A DNA stretch of 64,000 nt from an uncultured Eubacteriales bacterium (GTDB lineage Bacteria; Bacillota; Clostridia; Peptostreptococcales; Anaerovoracaceae), in the NCBI GenBank assembly GCA_902786815.1, contig CADADV010000004.1, forward strand, positions 58,852 to 122,851, given 5' to 3'. The translations under genes and the position numbers were made by a program. Below the pieces are notes generated by a model that worked only from the letters and a program-made list of their open reading frames with translations, searched no databases and was not told the DNA's origin. Below are positions 26,329 to 34,938 of the stretch, one piece after another; the first letter of the stretch is position 1, and the number at the start of each line of letters is the position of its first letter.

Positions 26329-27990
26329 CTAAATATTGTGTTTCGCGATGATCTGTTCCGCCGCTTTGATTCCGTCTACCGCCGCCGACATGATGCCGCC
26401 TGCATATCCCGGTCCCTCGCCTGCCGGTATGACCCCGCGGAATCCCGCTGCCTGCATCCTTTCATCCCGCAGCACGCGTACCGGTGAGGAGCTCCTCGAT
26501 TCCACTGCCGTCAGGCGCGCATCTTCACGGTCAAAACCTTTGATTCTCCTGCTGAACACGGGCATCGCCTCCAATATGGCTTCCGATGCAAAAGCAGGAA
26601 TGCTGTTTCTGACAGGATCCGTCTGTCCGTCTGCGGAGGCTGCACGAAACCGGCCGTATGCAGAACGCGCCATGCCTTCTGCAGTCCTGTTCTCCCAGGC
26701 AAGTCTCTCATACTTCTTCTGGAATTCGATTCCCGCCAGCGGATGATCGCCGGGGAAATCTGCCGTGCGCACATCCACCAGCAGACCGCTGTTGGCGTAT
26801 CCGCTGTCACGCCTGCTTTCGCTCATGCCGTTGGTGACCGATGTCCCAGCTTCCGTGGACGCATTGATGACCTGCCCTCCCGGGCACATGCAGAATGTAT
26901 AGACTCCGCGTCCGCGGGAGTCTTCTGTATCTTTGCCATCGCACCGGTAACTCAGTTTATAATCCGCCGGTCCGAGGATCTCCGCCAGAGAAGCGTCTCC
27001 GTACTGGCTCTCGTTGATCATCTTCTGCGGATGTTCGATCCGCACGCCGATGGAGAACGGTTTCTGTTCCATCTGAAAACCTTGCTCGTACATCATCCGG
27101 AACGTGTCGCGGGCGCTGTGGCCGATGGCCAGAATGACGCAGTCTGTCTCGATCATCTCCTCGCCGGATGGCAAGTTCACCCGAAGCCCTGTAAGTTGTC
27201 TTCCGGTTTCTCCCGACTCATCCGAGGCGCAGGCGGCAAACTCCAGGCCTGTAAGGCGTGTGCTGAAGCGCACCTCTCCGCCGAGGCTTTCGATCTTATG
27301 TCTGATTGCAGGAACGATCCGCCGCAGCTGATCTGTTCCTATGTGCGGCTTTTGCTTGTACAGGATTTCCGGACTCGCGCCTGCTTCCACGAATTCCTCC
27401 AGCACCTTCCGGATGCGGATATCCCTGATGCCGGTGGTCAGCTTCCCATCCGAAAATGTTCCCGCACCGCCTTCTCCGAACTGGACATTCGATTCCGGAT
27501 CAGGCTTCGCTTCTCCATCTGTCTTCGCAGCGGCCCAGAAGCGTTCCACGTCAGCCACGCGCTCCTCCACACACTTGCCGCGCTCGATCACGATCGGTCT
27601 GCACCCGGCCTCTGCCAGTATCAGCGCAGCGAAGATTCCGCATGGTCCGAACCCGACAATGACAGGCCGTTTGCCTTCGGCTCCTGCCGCAGGCTCTGCC
27701 TCCCAAGCCGGCACGGTGTAGCATTCGCGCCTTGCTTCATCGAGGGGGAGATTCTCTTTACAATCAAAATCCACCGTATAGACCAGCTTCACGTCAGGCT
27801 TTCTGCGCGCGTCGATCGATTCCCGGATGATTTCGAGATTGCTGATCTGTACACTGCCGCGCCGGAACCTGCGCCGGATCTCCTTGCGGACTGCCTGCTC
27901 CAGCAGCGCATTCAGAGTATGCGCTTCATCCTGTGATTTCACGTTCACCGCTCTCGGATCTATCTTCAGTTGTCCCAGTCTGTATCTCAC
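26329..27990 (-). CDS. FAD-dependent dehydrogenase of the COG2509 type
   Basis: About 553 residues from a GTG at 27990, which has GAGG nine bases ahead; the longer frame to 28062 would overlap the upstream gene. After an N-terminal RNA-binding-like or ferredoxin-like domain (about 1-105) comes the dinucleotide motif VIVGFGPCGIFAALILAEAG, then FGEGGAGTFSDGKLTTG and, near the end, GEGPGYAGGIMSAAVDG, all typical of this uncharacterised FAD protein family. A cysteine-bearing FCMCPGG motif is also conserved. The substrate is unknown. It lies between a second FAD protein and phoH in a presumed operon. Confidence 0.8.
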   Translation of the reverse strand: MRYRLGQLKIDPRAVNVKSQDEAHTLNALLEQAVRKEIRRRFRRGSVQISNLEIIRESIDARRKPDVKLVYTVDFDCKENLPLDEARRECYTVPAWEAEPAAGAEGKRPVIVGFGPCGIFAALILAEAGCRPIVIERGKCVEERVADVERFWAAAKTDGEAKPDPESNVQFGEGGAGTFSDGKLTTGIRDIRIRKVLEEFVEAGASPEILYKQKPHIGTDQLRRIVPAIRHKIESLGGEVRFSTRLTGLEFAACASDESGETGRQLTGLRVNLPSGEEMIETDCVILAIGHSARDTFRMMYEQGFQMEQKPFSIGVRIEHPQKMINESQYGDASLAEILGPADYKLSYRCDGKDTEDSRGRGVYTFCMCPGGQVINASTEAGTSVTNGMSESRRDSGYANSGLLVDVRTADFPGDHPLAGIEFQKKYERLAWENRTAEGMARSAYGRFRAASADGQTDPVRNSIPAFASEAILEAMPVFSRRIKGFDREDARLTAVESRSSSPVRVLRDERMQAAGFRGVIPAGEGPGYAGGIMSAAVDGIKAAEQIIAKHNI

Positions 27991-28010
27991 AGTTTGATAT
28001 CCTCTATAAC

Positions 28011-29213
28011 TCAGTCCAGTTTGCCGGCAATCGCGCGGGCTGCCTTGATACCTGTTTCCCATGCGTTCTGCAGGTTGAATCCGCCGCAGGGTCCCTGCGC
28101 GTCAATGATTTCCCCGGCGAAGTACAGGCCCGGCACCTGGCGTGACTCCATGGTGTCCATGTCGATCTCATCCAGTGCGACGCCGCCGAAGGTGGCCTGG
28201 GCATCACGCCAGCCTTTGATGCCGGTGATGGAGATGTCCCAATGCTTGATTCCTGCAGCGCCAGAACCTTCGTTCCACACTCCTGCCCCTGCCAGCGCTG
28301 CAGCAAGTTTCTCCGTCAGTATCCCGAACGCGCTCTGACGTGCGCTCAGCTGTTCCTCTGTGAAATCCGGCGCCAGATCGACTGTTATGGTATAGCGCTT
28401 TAGTGCGTCCGTGAAGTTTTCGCGCTTGTCTGATTTGATGTGCGGCGTCAGGTTGAACACGCAGATCCCGGAAATACCGTCTTCCGTAAACTGGATTTCC
28501 CCCGTGTCACGGACGATGGGTTTTCCGTCTTTGTTCAGAATGACCGTGCCCTTTGCACGCACTCCCTTCAGTGATGCAAAGTCAATACCCTCTGCCCGGC
28601 ATTCGATTCCTGTCAGAATCGGAAACACCCTTGTCACGGTGTGCCCCAAAGTCCTGGCAATGGTATAGCCGTCGCCGGTCGTCCCGTACTGGGGCCCGGC
28701 TTTGCCGCCCATGGCGAGCAGGATCCGGTTGGCGAAGATCATTTCCATTGTCGCAGACGCTTCTGATTGGTCAGCTTTTGCATCGGTCTTCTGCATTCCG
28801 GTGATCATGAAACAGCCCTCGCTGCCGTCATCCGGCTTGATGCGGGAAACGACCTTGACCGTGAATCCGCACTTCACATCGACGGGTTGCTCGTCAGATC
28901 CCCCCATCACAGCATCGGCCAGCGCTTTGGTCACATCCGACGCCTTGTTCGTGTAGGGGTAGTAACGTCCTTCGCTGTCCTCCCATGTCTCAATGCCGAG
29001 ACCGCGGAAGAAATCAAGTGTCATGTCCTTTTCGGGGCATGCCTTGTTGGTCAGGTTGCACCTGCCGCCGCCGGTCGCGTTTATTTTACGGCCGAGTATG
29101 CTGTTCTTCTCCAGAATGCACACACTGCCGTGTCCTGTTTCTTTAATAAAAGAAGCAGCTGCAGCCAATCCGGCTGCGCCGCCTCCTGCTATGACAAGGT
29201 CGTACGTCATCAT
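28011..29213 (-). CDS. HI0933-like (BaiN/YhiN) flavoprotein
   Basis: 400 residues. FAD motif DLVIAGGGAAGLAAAASFI (about 5-23), the family signature GRKINATGGGRCNLTN (about 41-56), and the C-terminal LYFAGEIIDAQGPCGGFNLQNAWETG region. Members are NAD(P)/FAD-dependent oxidoreductases of unknown substrate; one relative (BaiN) acts in bile acid reduction, but that cannot be transferred here. Two start ATGs are adjacent; the Shine-Dalgarno GGAG is 13 bases off. The stop is 20 bases before the next FAD gene start. Confidence 0.85.
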   Translation of the reverse strand: MMTYDLVIAGGGAAGLAAAASFIKETGHGSVCILEKNSILGRKINATGGGRCNLTNKACPEKDMTLDFFRGLGIETWEDSEGRYYPYTNKASDVTKALADAVMGGSDEQPVDVKCGFTVKVVSRIKPDDGSEGCFMITGMQKTDAKADQSEASATMEMIFANRILLAMGGKAGPQYGTTGDGYTIARTLGHTVTRVFPILTGIECRAEGIDFASLKGVRAKGTVILNKDGKPIVRDTGEIQFTEDGISGICVFNLTPHIKSDKRENFTDALKRYTITVDLAPDFTEEQLSARQSAFGILTEKLAAALAGAGVWNEGSGAAGIKHWDISITGIKGWRDAQATFGGVALDEIDMDTMESRQVPGLYFAGEIIDAQGPCGGFNLQNAWETGIKAARAIAGKLD

Positions 29214-29223
29214 CTTAATACAA

Positions 29224-29958
29224 CTACTCCTTCTTCAGATCCTGCACTGCCTTCTCGACCTCTTCCTTTGTGAGCCCGAAATTGCCCTCGCCGAACGCCA
29301 TGGTCATTTCTTTTTTCTGTTCGAATTCCTTCTGCGCCTGGATCCTTTCGGCGACAGCTTCATCGCTTTCGTTCTCATCATCGCCGATCTTCACAGGAGT
29401 ATGAGACGGCGCAAACACCACTGCGTCCTCCTTGACCTGGTGCGGCATGTTGATGCCGAGCTCGATGGAATTCGCGCCCTGTACAATAAGGAAAATTCCC
29501 AGAAGAACGATAACAGACACATAGGTCACCAACGGATTGATGAACCCGAACAAGCCGACCGCGATCGTCCCTAAGCCTGAAATAAACGCCGCCTTAAAGT
29601 TTTTCATCTTTTTCTGGCGGTTGATTCTTGTGGATGCTTCAAATCTGAGCAGACCTGAAACCAGGACCCACATGCCGAAGATCATCGGGATCGCGATATC
29701 GACAGTAAGTTGATTGCACAGAATCAGAATACCCAAGAGCAAAGTCAGGATCGCATCGATCAGGATCCATCCGTTGTTGTCGCCGATTCCGAAATTGCCT
29801 CTGGAAAGCACGAAACCAACTGCGTGGATCAATCCGTTGATGACCATGACAGCGCCGATCAGGAACGCCATCGTCATGAACGTCTGTCCCGGATTTATAA
29901 AACAGAAAGCTCCGGTGGCAATCATAAGAATGCCGCCGGCTATCGTAAGTACTCGCAT
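29224..29958 (-). CDS. DUF308 (HdeD-like) membrane protein
   Basis: 244 residues. Six hydrophobic helices in three hairpins (about residues 5-75, 75-125 and 135-175) with the glycine/small-residue pattern of DUF308 (GGILMIATGAFCFINPGQT). The last ~65 residues are charged and probably cytoplasmic. Function unknown; HdeD of Escherichia coli is linked to acid resistance, without proof that this protein does the same. AGGAG precedes the ATG. The 50-residue membrane protein gene lies just upstream, and the two FAD genes just downstream. Confidence 0.75.
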   Translation of the reverse strand: MRVLTIAGGILMIATGAFCFINPGQTFMTMAFLIGAVMVINGLIHAVGFVLSRGNFGIGDNNGWILIDAILTLLLGILILCNQLTVDIAIPMIFGMWVLVSGLLRFEASTRINRQKKMKNFKAAFISGLGTIAVGLFGFINPLVTYVSVIVLLGIFLIVQGANSIELGINMPHQVKEDAVVFAPSHTPVKIGDDENESDEAVAERIQAQKEFEQKKEMTMAFGEGNFGLTKEEVEKAVQDLKKE

Positions 29959-29973
29959 TCAATACTCCTCTAT

Positions 29974-30126
29974 CTACCAAATATCATCAAACTCTTCGTT
30001 GTCGAAGCCTTCCTTGTGATCCTTGTGATCCTGAAGCACCTTTTTAGGCAAAAGCCCCGTGAGCAGGTAAAAAGCTCCGAACACAACAAAGAGCGCTCTC
30101 AAAAAGCTGTTTAATTTCTTGATCAT
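29974..30126 (-). CDS. Small single-span membrane protein (50 residues)
   Basis: Reads MIKKLNSFLRALFVVFG then AFYLLTGLLPKK and a polar tail with a repeated DHK (QDHKDHKEGFDNEEFDDIW). One helix at about 8-26, positive residues before it, acidic tail after it. AAGGAG lies about 11 bases before the ATG; the stop is 15 bases before the DUF308 start. A GTGGTAAAAT promoter lies upstream (30188-30196). Too short for family assignment; conserved spacing and the clear Shine-Dalgarno argue it is real. It may partner the DUF308 protein. Confidence 0.65.
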   Translation of the reverse strand: MIKKLNSFLRALFVVFGAFYLLTGLLPKKVLQDHKDHKEGFDNEEFDDIW

Positions 30127-30187
30127 TTCCGTCCATTCTCCTTATCCGGTGCGTTAGGGAAAATGTACAATAACTAAAGTCTTTGTA

Positions 30188-30196
30188 ATTTTACCA
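30188..30196 (-). promoter_or_regulatory. Extended -10 promoter for the DUF308 operon
   Basis: TGGTAAAAT on the minus strand, just after the pfkA stop and about 60 bases before the 50-residue protein. No good -35. The form matches the pyc and redox operon -10 boxes. Confidence 0.5.
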
Positions 30197-30199
30197 CAA

Positions 30200-31168
30200 T
30201 TATCTGCCTTTGCCCAGTACATTGGAAAGTTCATACAGATCCCTGTTGAACTCACCTTTGACTTCGAGCGCTTCCTGCAGATCCAGTGCGACAACCTTAC
30301 CGTTGAAAACACCGATTGCCTTGCTGTCTTCGTCGTCATACAGCAGATCGACTGCTTTCGCCGCGGTCGTTGTCGCTATAAGTCTGTCTTTTTCGGTCGG
30401 GCTGCCGCCTCTCTGAATGTATCCCGGAACCACTGTACGCGCTTCGCGTCCGGTCATTTCTTCCAGGGTTTTGGCAAGCTCGGAAGAATCCATGTCAAAG
30501 CCTTCCGCCATAACGATCAGGCTGTGTCCTTTGCCTGTCGCCTGCCCTTCGAGAACTCTGCGGCAGATTTCATTGATATCACATTCCACCTCCGGGACCA
30601 GGATCACGTCAGCACCGCCGGAAATACCGGAGTGAAGCGCCAGGTCTCCGCAATGTCTGCCCATGACTTCGATGATCGTTGAACGCTCATGGGACGAGGA
30701 TGTGTCTCTGATGTTCGTGATCAGTCCGAGGATGGTATTCACAGCCGTGTCGAAACCGATCGTGTAATCTGTATAGCCAAGGTCATTGTCGATGGTGCCC
30801 GGAACGCCCATCACTGTAATACCTCTCTTCGCCAGTTCCACGCCGCCGCGGAAAGAACCGTCGCCGCCGATGACAACCACTCCTTCGATACCAAACGCAC
30901 CCAGAATACGTGCACCGTGATCAATCCAGTTGTCCTCGTGGAATCTGGGGCTGCGGGCCGTCCTGAGGATCGTTCCTCCCCTCTGCAGGATATCACCTAC
31001 AGAATGCCATTCCATCTTCGTGATCTCACCGTCAAGGAGACCTTCATAACCTCTCTTGATGCCGTACACTTCCATACCCTTGTCGATACCGCATCTGACT
31101 GCGGCTCTGACAGCTGCGTTCATTCCCGGCGCGTCTCCGCCACTTGTAAGTACACCAATTTTTTTCAT
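30200..31168 (-). CDS. pfkA: ATP-dependent 6-phosphofructokinase
   Basis: 322 residues, bacterial length. Converts fructose-6-phosphate to the 1,6-bisphosphate. ATP site GVLTSGGDAPGMNAAV, GDGSFRGG, catalytic GTIDNDLGYTDYTIGFDTA (residues ~124-142) and MGRHCGDLAL. The glycine at the GDGS site fits ATP rather than pyrophosphate as donor. The ATG overlaps the dnaE stop as ATGA, so the two are translationally coupled, an order seen in other Clostridia. Confidence 0.95.
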   Translation of the reverse strand: MKKIGVLTSGGDAPGMNAAVRAAVRCGIDKGMEVYGIKRGYEGLLDGEITKMEWHSVGDILQRGGTILRTARSPRFHEDNWIDHGARILGAFGIEGVVVIGGDGSFRGGVELAKRGITVMGVPGTIDNDLGYTDYTIGFDTAVNTILGLITNIRDTSSSHERSTIIEVMGRHCGDLALHSGISGGADVILVPEVECDINEICRRVLEGQATGKGHSLIVMAEGFDMDSSELAKTLEEMTGREARTVVPGYIQRGGSPTEKDRLIATTTAAKAVDLLYDDEDSKAIGVFNGKVVALDLQEALEVKGEFNRDLYELSNVLGKGR

Positions 31169-34100
31169 GATTTATAATTGTCCTTTCCTACTATTTCCTC
31201 TATCTCTCTCGCAAAAGCATCACATGGCGTTACCCACAATCCTTCGCCGGTTCTCCGGCTGCCTCCCTGCGGGTAGTAAATGATTGCCTGATACTTTCCC
31301 GGATATTTCTTCATGACGCGGCTCACGGCATCCAGATTCCGCTCGTTCTGCGCGTCGATATTGTGGACCCCGTCGCCCTCAGGCAGGCGGATCTTGACCA
31401 GACCCTCCGGCTGCGCCTGCGATGGCTGCTGATGATGCGGCGGCTGCGGATCTGCGGTCTGCTGCGGCGCCTGCTGCGCGGCATCCCGTATGTCGATGAT
31501 GCCGTCAGCCAACAGCTTTGGCATCTCGCCCTCTTTGAAATTGATCTTGCCGCTGACGGCGACGATCTTATCTTCTTCGATCAGGGAACTGCAGAGCTCA
31601 TATACATTGGGGAACACAACGACCTCTACAGCACCGAGCATATCCTCCATATCCACAAAGGCCATCATCTTGCCGTTTTTTGTGATCAGGGTTTTCTTGC
31701 CGGTGATGATACCGGCCATCACGGCTTTCATCCCATCCGTGATGCTCCCGGTATAGCCTTCTTCTTCATTGGCGAGCACCTCAGCCAGATCACCGCTCGT
31801 AACGGTTACGCTTCGCTCGATCACATCCGTATACTCATCCAGCGGGTGGGCCGTCAGATAGACGCCGAGGACTTCCTTCTCCTGCGCCAGTAGTTCATCC
31901 GGCGGGAAATTCTTCACATCGGGAAGTCTTTTGCTCACAGATTTATCCAGTGTTTCCGCATTCGTCTGGAACAGCGTCAGCTGCCCGTCAATGTTGTTCT
32001 TTGCCGCGCGCTGCGCTGCATCGATCAGCGACTCATAGATCCCGAAATGCGCAGCTCTGTTCGGGCTCAGGCAGTCCAGTGCGCCCGATTTGATCAGGCT
32101 TTCTACCGCCTTCTTGTTGATGCGGTGGATATCCAGGTTCTCGATGAACCGGAAGATATCGTTCGGCTTGCCCTTCTGCTCCCGTGCTTCTATGATGGCT
32201 TCTGACGGGCCTTCGCCCATGTTCTTGATACCCAGAAGACCGAACCGGATGCTCCCGTGCTCCCTCTTCGTGTCCGCAGGATCATAGACCACCGTGAACT
32301 TCTTGCCGCTTTCGTTGATATCGGGCGGCAGAACATCGATTCCCATATCCTTGCAGTTTCTGATATACAGGGACATGGATTTGGTATCGCCCATGACTGA
32401 GGTCATCAGGGCAGCCATGAATTCCACAGGATAGTGGGTCTTCAGGTATGCAGTCTCGTAAGCCAGCACGGCGTAAGCCGCCGCATGGGATTTGTTAAAA
32501 GCGTACTCAGCGAAGGAGATCATCTGATTGAAGATCTCTTCTGCTGCCTGCCGCGGAACACCGTTCCGCACGCAGCCGGCGATCTCGATGTTTCCTGCAT
32601 CGTCGGTCTTGCCGTTGATGAAGTATTCTTTCTCCTGGAGCATGACGTCCATTTTCTTCTTGGACATGGCGCGCCGCACCAGGTCAGATCGTCCGTAGGA
32701 ATAGCCGCCCAGATCCCGTACGATCTGCATGACCTGTTCCTGGTAGACCATGCATCCGTAGGTGACGCCGAGGATCGGCTGCAGGGACTCGTGCACATAC
32801 TGCACATGCCCCGGGTTCCTCTTATTGTCGATATATGTTGGAATCGAAGCCATCGGGCCCGGTCTGTACAGCGCGATGCCCGCCACGATATCTTCGAAGC
32901 AGTCAGGCTTCAGATTTTTCATAAAGGATGTCATCCCGCCGCTTTCCAGCTGGAAGATGCCCTGGGTGTTGCCCTTCGAAATGGTCTCATACACTGCCGG
33001 ATCATCGTATTCCATGGACGCGAAATCGATTTCAACGCCGTGGTTTTCCTTGATCATCTCCAGGGCGTCCCGGATGATGGTCAGATTCCGCAGCCCCAGA
33101 AAGTCCATCTTCAGAAGTCCCAGCTCCTCGATGGTGGTCATGTTGAACTGGGTCGAAAGGCCTTTGTCCGTCCGGTACAGCGGCACATACTCGTCCAGCG
33201 GCAGTCTGGAGATCACCACTCCTGCGGCGTGGGTGGAAGCGTGACGCGGCATGCCTTCAATGGCTCTTGCCATATCCACCACCTGGTGGGTCGTCTCATC
33301 CTCGTCGTACATCTTCTTGAAATCCGGGCTGGTCTGCAGCGCTTTATCGATCGTCATCTTCAATGCGAACGGGATTGCCTTTGCAATGGCATCCGTATCC
33401 TGGTAGCTGACATTGAGCACGCGGCCGACATCCCGGACTGCCTGCTTAGCCTTCATCGTACCGAAGGTTATGATCTGGGATACGTTGTCTTTGCCGTATT
33501 TCTCTGTGACGTAATCGATGACCTCCCCGCGCCGTTCGTAGCAGAAGTCAATGTCGATATCCGGCATGCTGACGCGCTCCGGATTCAGGAACCGCTCGAA
33601 AATCAGTCCGTACTTAAGTGGGTCTACGTCAGTGATCCGCAGCGTGTAAGCTACGATGGATCCTGCCGCCGAGCCTCTGCCCGGACCGACTACGATGCCC
33701 TGGCTTTTGGCGTAATTGATGAAATCCCATACGATCAGGAAGTACTCCACGTACCCCATATTCTCGATAGTATCCAGCTCATAGTCCAGGCGTTCCTGGT
33801 GGGTCTGCCAGTCCTGCGGATACCGCTCTTCCAGTCCCTTCTGGCAGAGCATCCGCAGATACGTTTTATTATCCAACCCGTCCGGCGCCGTGAACTCAGG
33901 CAGATGCAGCTCGCCAAAAGTGAACTCCACGTTGCAGCGCTCTGCGATCTTCGCCGTGTTGTCAATGGCCTCCGGTGTATTGGAAAAAATCTTGCGCATT
34001 TCATCCTCAGACTTCAGATAAAACTGGTCGTTGGCAAAACGCATTCTGTTTTCTTCGTCTATAGTAGTCGCCGTCTGGATGCACATTAGCACGTCCTGTG

Positions 34101-34746
34101 CCTGCGCGTCCTCCCGGTTCACGTAATGTACGTCGTTGGTCGCGATGAACGGAATGCCTGTCTCCTCATGGAGCCGTTTCATATCAGGCAAAATCCTCGC
34201 TTCCTCTTCGAGTCCCTGGTCCTGCAGTTCCAGGAAGTAGTTCCCCTCGCCGAAGATCTCCAGCATTTCCAGAGCCTCTTGTTTGGCGCTTGCGTAGTCA
34301 CCATTGAGCAGATTCCGCTGTACTGCTCCGGCGAGACAAGCGGATGTCGCTATGATACCCTCACTGTGCTGACGCAAAACCTCCTTGTCGATCCTGGGCT
34401 TATAATAGAACCCGTTTCGGAAACCTTCCGATACGATCTTCATGAGATTCTTGTATCCGGTGTTGTTCTCGGCAAGCAGAATCAGATGGCTCATGACCTT
34501 GTCCTTCTCGGGATCCTTGTCAAATCTGGTCCTGGCCGCAGCGTAGACCTCGCAGCCGATGATCGGCTTGATTCCCTCCGCCTTGCATGCGCGGTAGAAA
34601 TCGATCACGCCAAACATGACCCCGTGGTCCGTGATGGCCAGGGAGTCCATGCCGAGTTCCTTTGCCCGAGCAACCAGCGTATTGATCCTGGATGCGCCGT
34701 CGAGCAGGCTGTATTCAGTGTGTACATGCAAATGAGTAAAAGCCAT
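31165..34746 (-). CDS. dnaE: DNA polymerase III alpha subunit (DnaE type)
   Basis: 1193 residues from the ATG at 34746. N-terminal PHP domain (FTHLHVHTEYSLLDGA), polymerase core with YCERR-like PDIDIDFCYERRGEVI catalytic segment (about residue 390-405), GPGRGSAAGS, helix-hairpin-helix region, and a C-terminal OB domain (GAVEVVVFPNVYE). A proline/glutamine-rich linker precedes the last ~60 residues. The frame extends to a GTG at 34770 with a possible AAGGA; but the family starts at MAF, and TATAAT (34753-34758) lies exactly six bases before that ATG with an extended TGG, pointing to a leaderless message. Confidence 0.94.
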   Translation of the reverse strand: MAFTHLHVHTEYSLLDGASRINTLVARAKELGMDSLAITDHGVMFGVIDFYRACKAEGIKPIIGCEVYAAARTRFDKDPEKDKVMSHLILLAENNTGYKNLMKIVSEGFRNGFYYKPRIDKEVLRQHSEGIIATSACLAGAVQRNLLNGDYASAKQEALEMLEIFGEGNYFLELQDQGLEEEARILPDMKRLHEETGIPFIATNDVHYVNREDAQAQDVLMCIQTATTIDEENRMRFANDQFYLKSEDEMRKIFSNTPEAIDNTAKIAERCNVEFTFGELHLPEFTAPDGLDNKTYLRMLCQKGLEERYPQDWQTHQERLDYELDTIENMGYVEYFLIVWDFINYAKSQGIVVGPGRGSAAGSIVAYTLRITDVDPLKYGLIFERFLNPERVSMPDIDIDFCYERRGEVIDYVTEKYGKDNVSQIITFGTMKAKQAVRDVGRVLNVSYQDTDAIAKAIPFALKMTIDKALQTSPDFKKMYDEDETTHQVVDMARAIEGMPRHASTHAAGVVISRLPLDEYVPLYRTDKGLSTQFNMTTIEELGLLKMDFLGLRNLTIIRDALEMIKENHGVEIDFASMEYDDPAVYETISKGNTQGIFQLESGGMTSFMKNLKPDCFEDIVAGIALYRPGPMASIPTYIDNKRNPGHVQYVHESLQPILGVTYGCMVYQEQVMQIVRDLGGYSYGRSDLVRRAMSKKKMDVMLQEKEYFINGKTDDAGNIEIAGCVRNGVPRQAAEEIFNQMISFAEYAFNKSHAAAYAVLAYETAYLKTHYPVEFMAALMTSVMGDTKSMSLYIRNCKDMGIDVLPPDINESGKKFTVVYDPADTKREHGSIRFGLLGIKNMGEGPSEAIIEAREQKGKPNDIFRFIENLDIHRINKKAVESLIKSGALDCLSPNRAAHFGIYESLIDAAQRAAKNNIDGQLTLFQTNAETLDKSVSKRLPDVKNFPPDELLAQEKEVLGVYLTAHPLDEYTDVIERSVTVTSGDLAEVLANEEEGYTGSITDGMKAVMAGIITGKKTLITKNGKMMAFVDMEDMLGAVEVVVFPNVYELCSSLIEEDKIVAVSGKINFKEGEMPKLLADGIIDIRDAAQQAPQQTADPQPPHHQQPSQAQPEGLVKIRLPEGDGVHNIDAQNERNLDAVSRVMKKYPGKYQAIIYYPQGGSRRTGEGLWVTPCDAFAREIEEIVGKDNYKS

Positions 34747-34752
34747 GGGGAA

Positions 34753-34761
34753 ATTATACCA
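34753..34761 (-). promoter_or_regulatory. Extended -10 box six bases before dnaE ATG
   Basis: TGGTATAAT on the minus strand, then TTCCCC, then ATG. If used, the transcript would begin at the start codon. Confidence 0.55.
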
Positions 34762-34818
34762 CATTTTCACTTTATTTTTCCTTCGGATTGAAATATACTG
34801 TATTTATTGTGAGCAAGC

Positions 34819-34877
34819 ATGCAACCTGTTGTTGCATCATCAGATATATCACCGAACACTAATATCACCGGACACTA
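34819..34877. repeat. Hairpin and 16-bp direct repeat in the dnaE / L,D-transpeptidase divergent region
   Basis: ATGCAAC (34819-34825) pairs with GTTGCAT (34831-34837). Next to it ATATCACCG(A/G)ACACTA occurs twice head to tail at 34846-34861 and 34862-34877. They lie 60-120 bases before the transpeptidase start and may be operator sites. No clear -10 was found for the plus-strand gene. Confidence 0.5.
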
Positions 34878-34938
34878 TCGGGACAGATGTGGGATAGATA
34901 CGGGATTAATAATAGCTAGAAAGAATTTTTTGAAATAG

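Noticed and set aside
26743-27936. 397-residue open frame on the plus strand
   Set aside because: Antisense to the COG2509 flavoprotein; no motif.
32434-34089. 551-residue open frame on the plus strand
   Set aside because: It is antisense to dnaE, which has full family motifs on the other strand; the frame is a by-product of codon bias.
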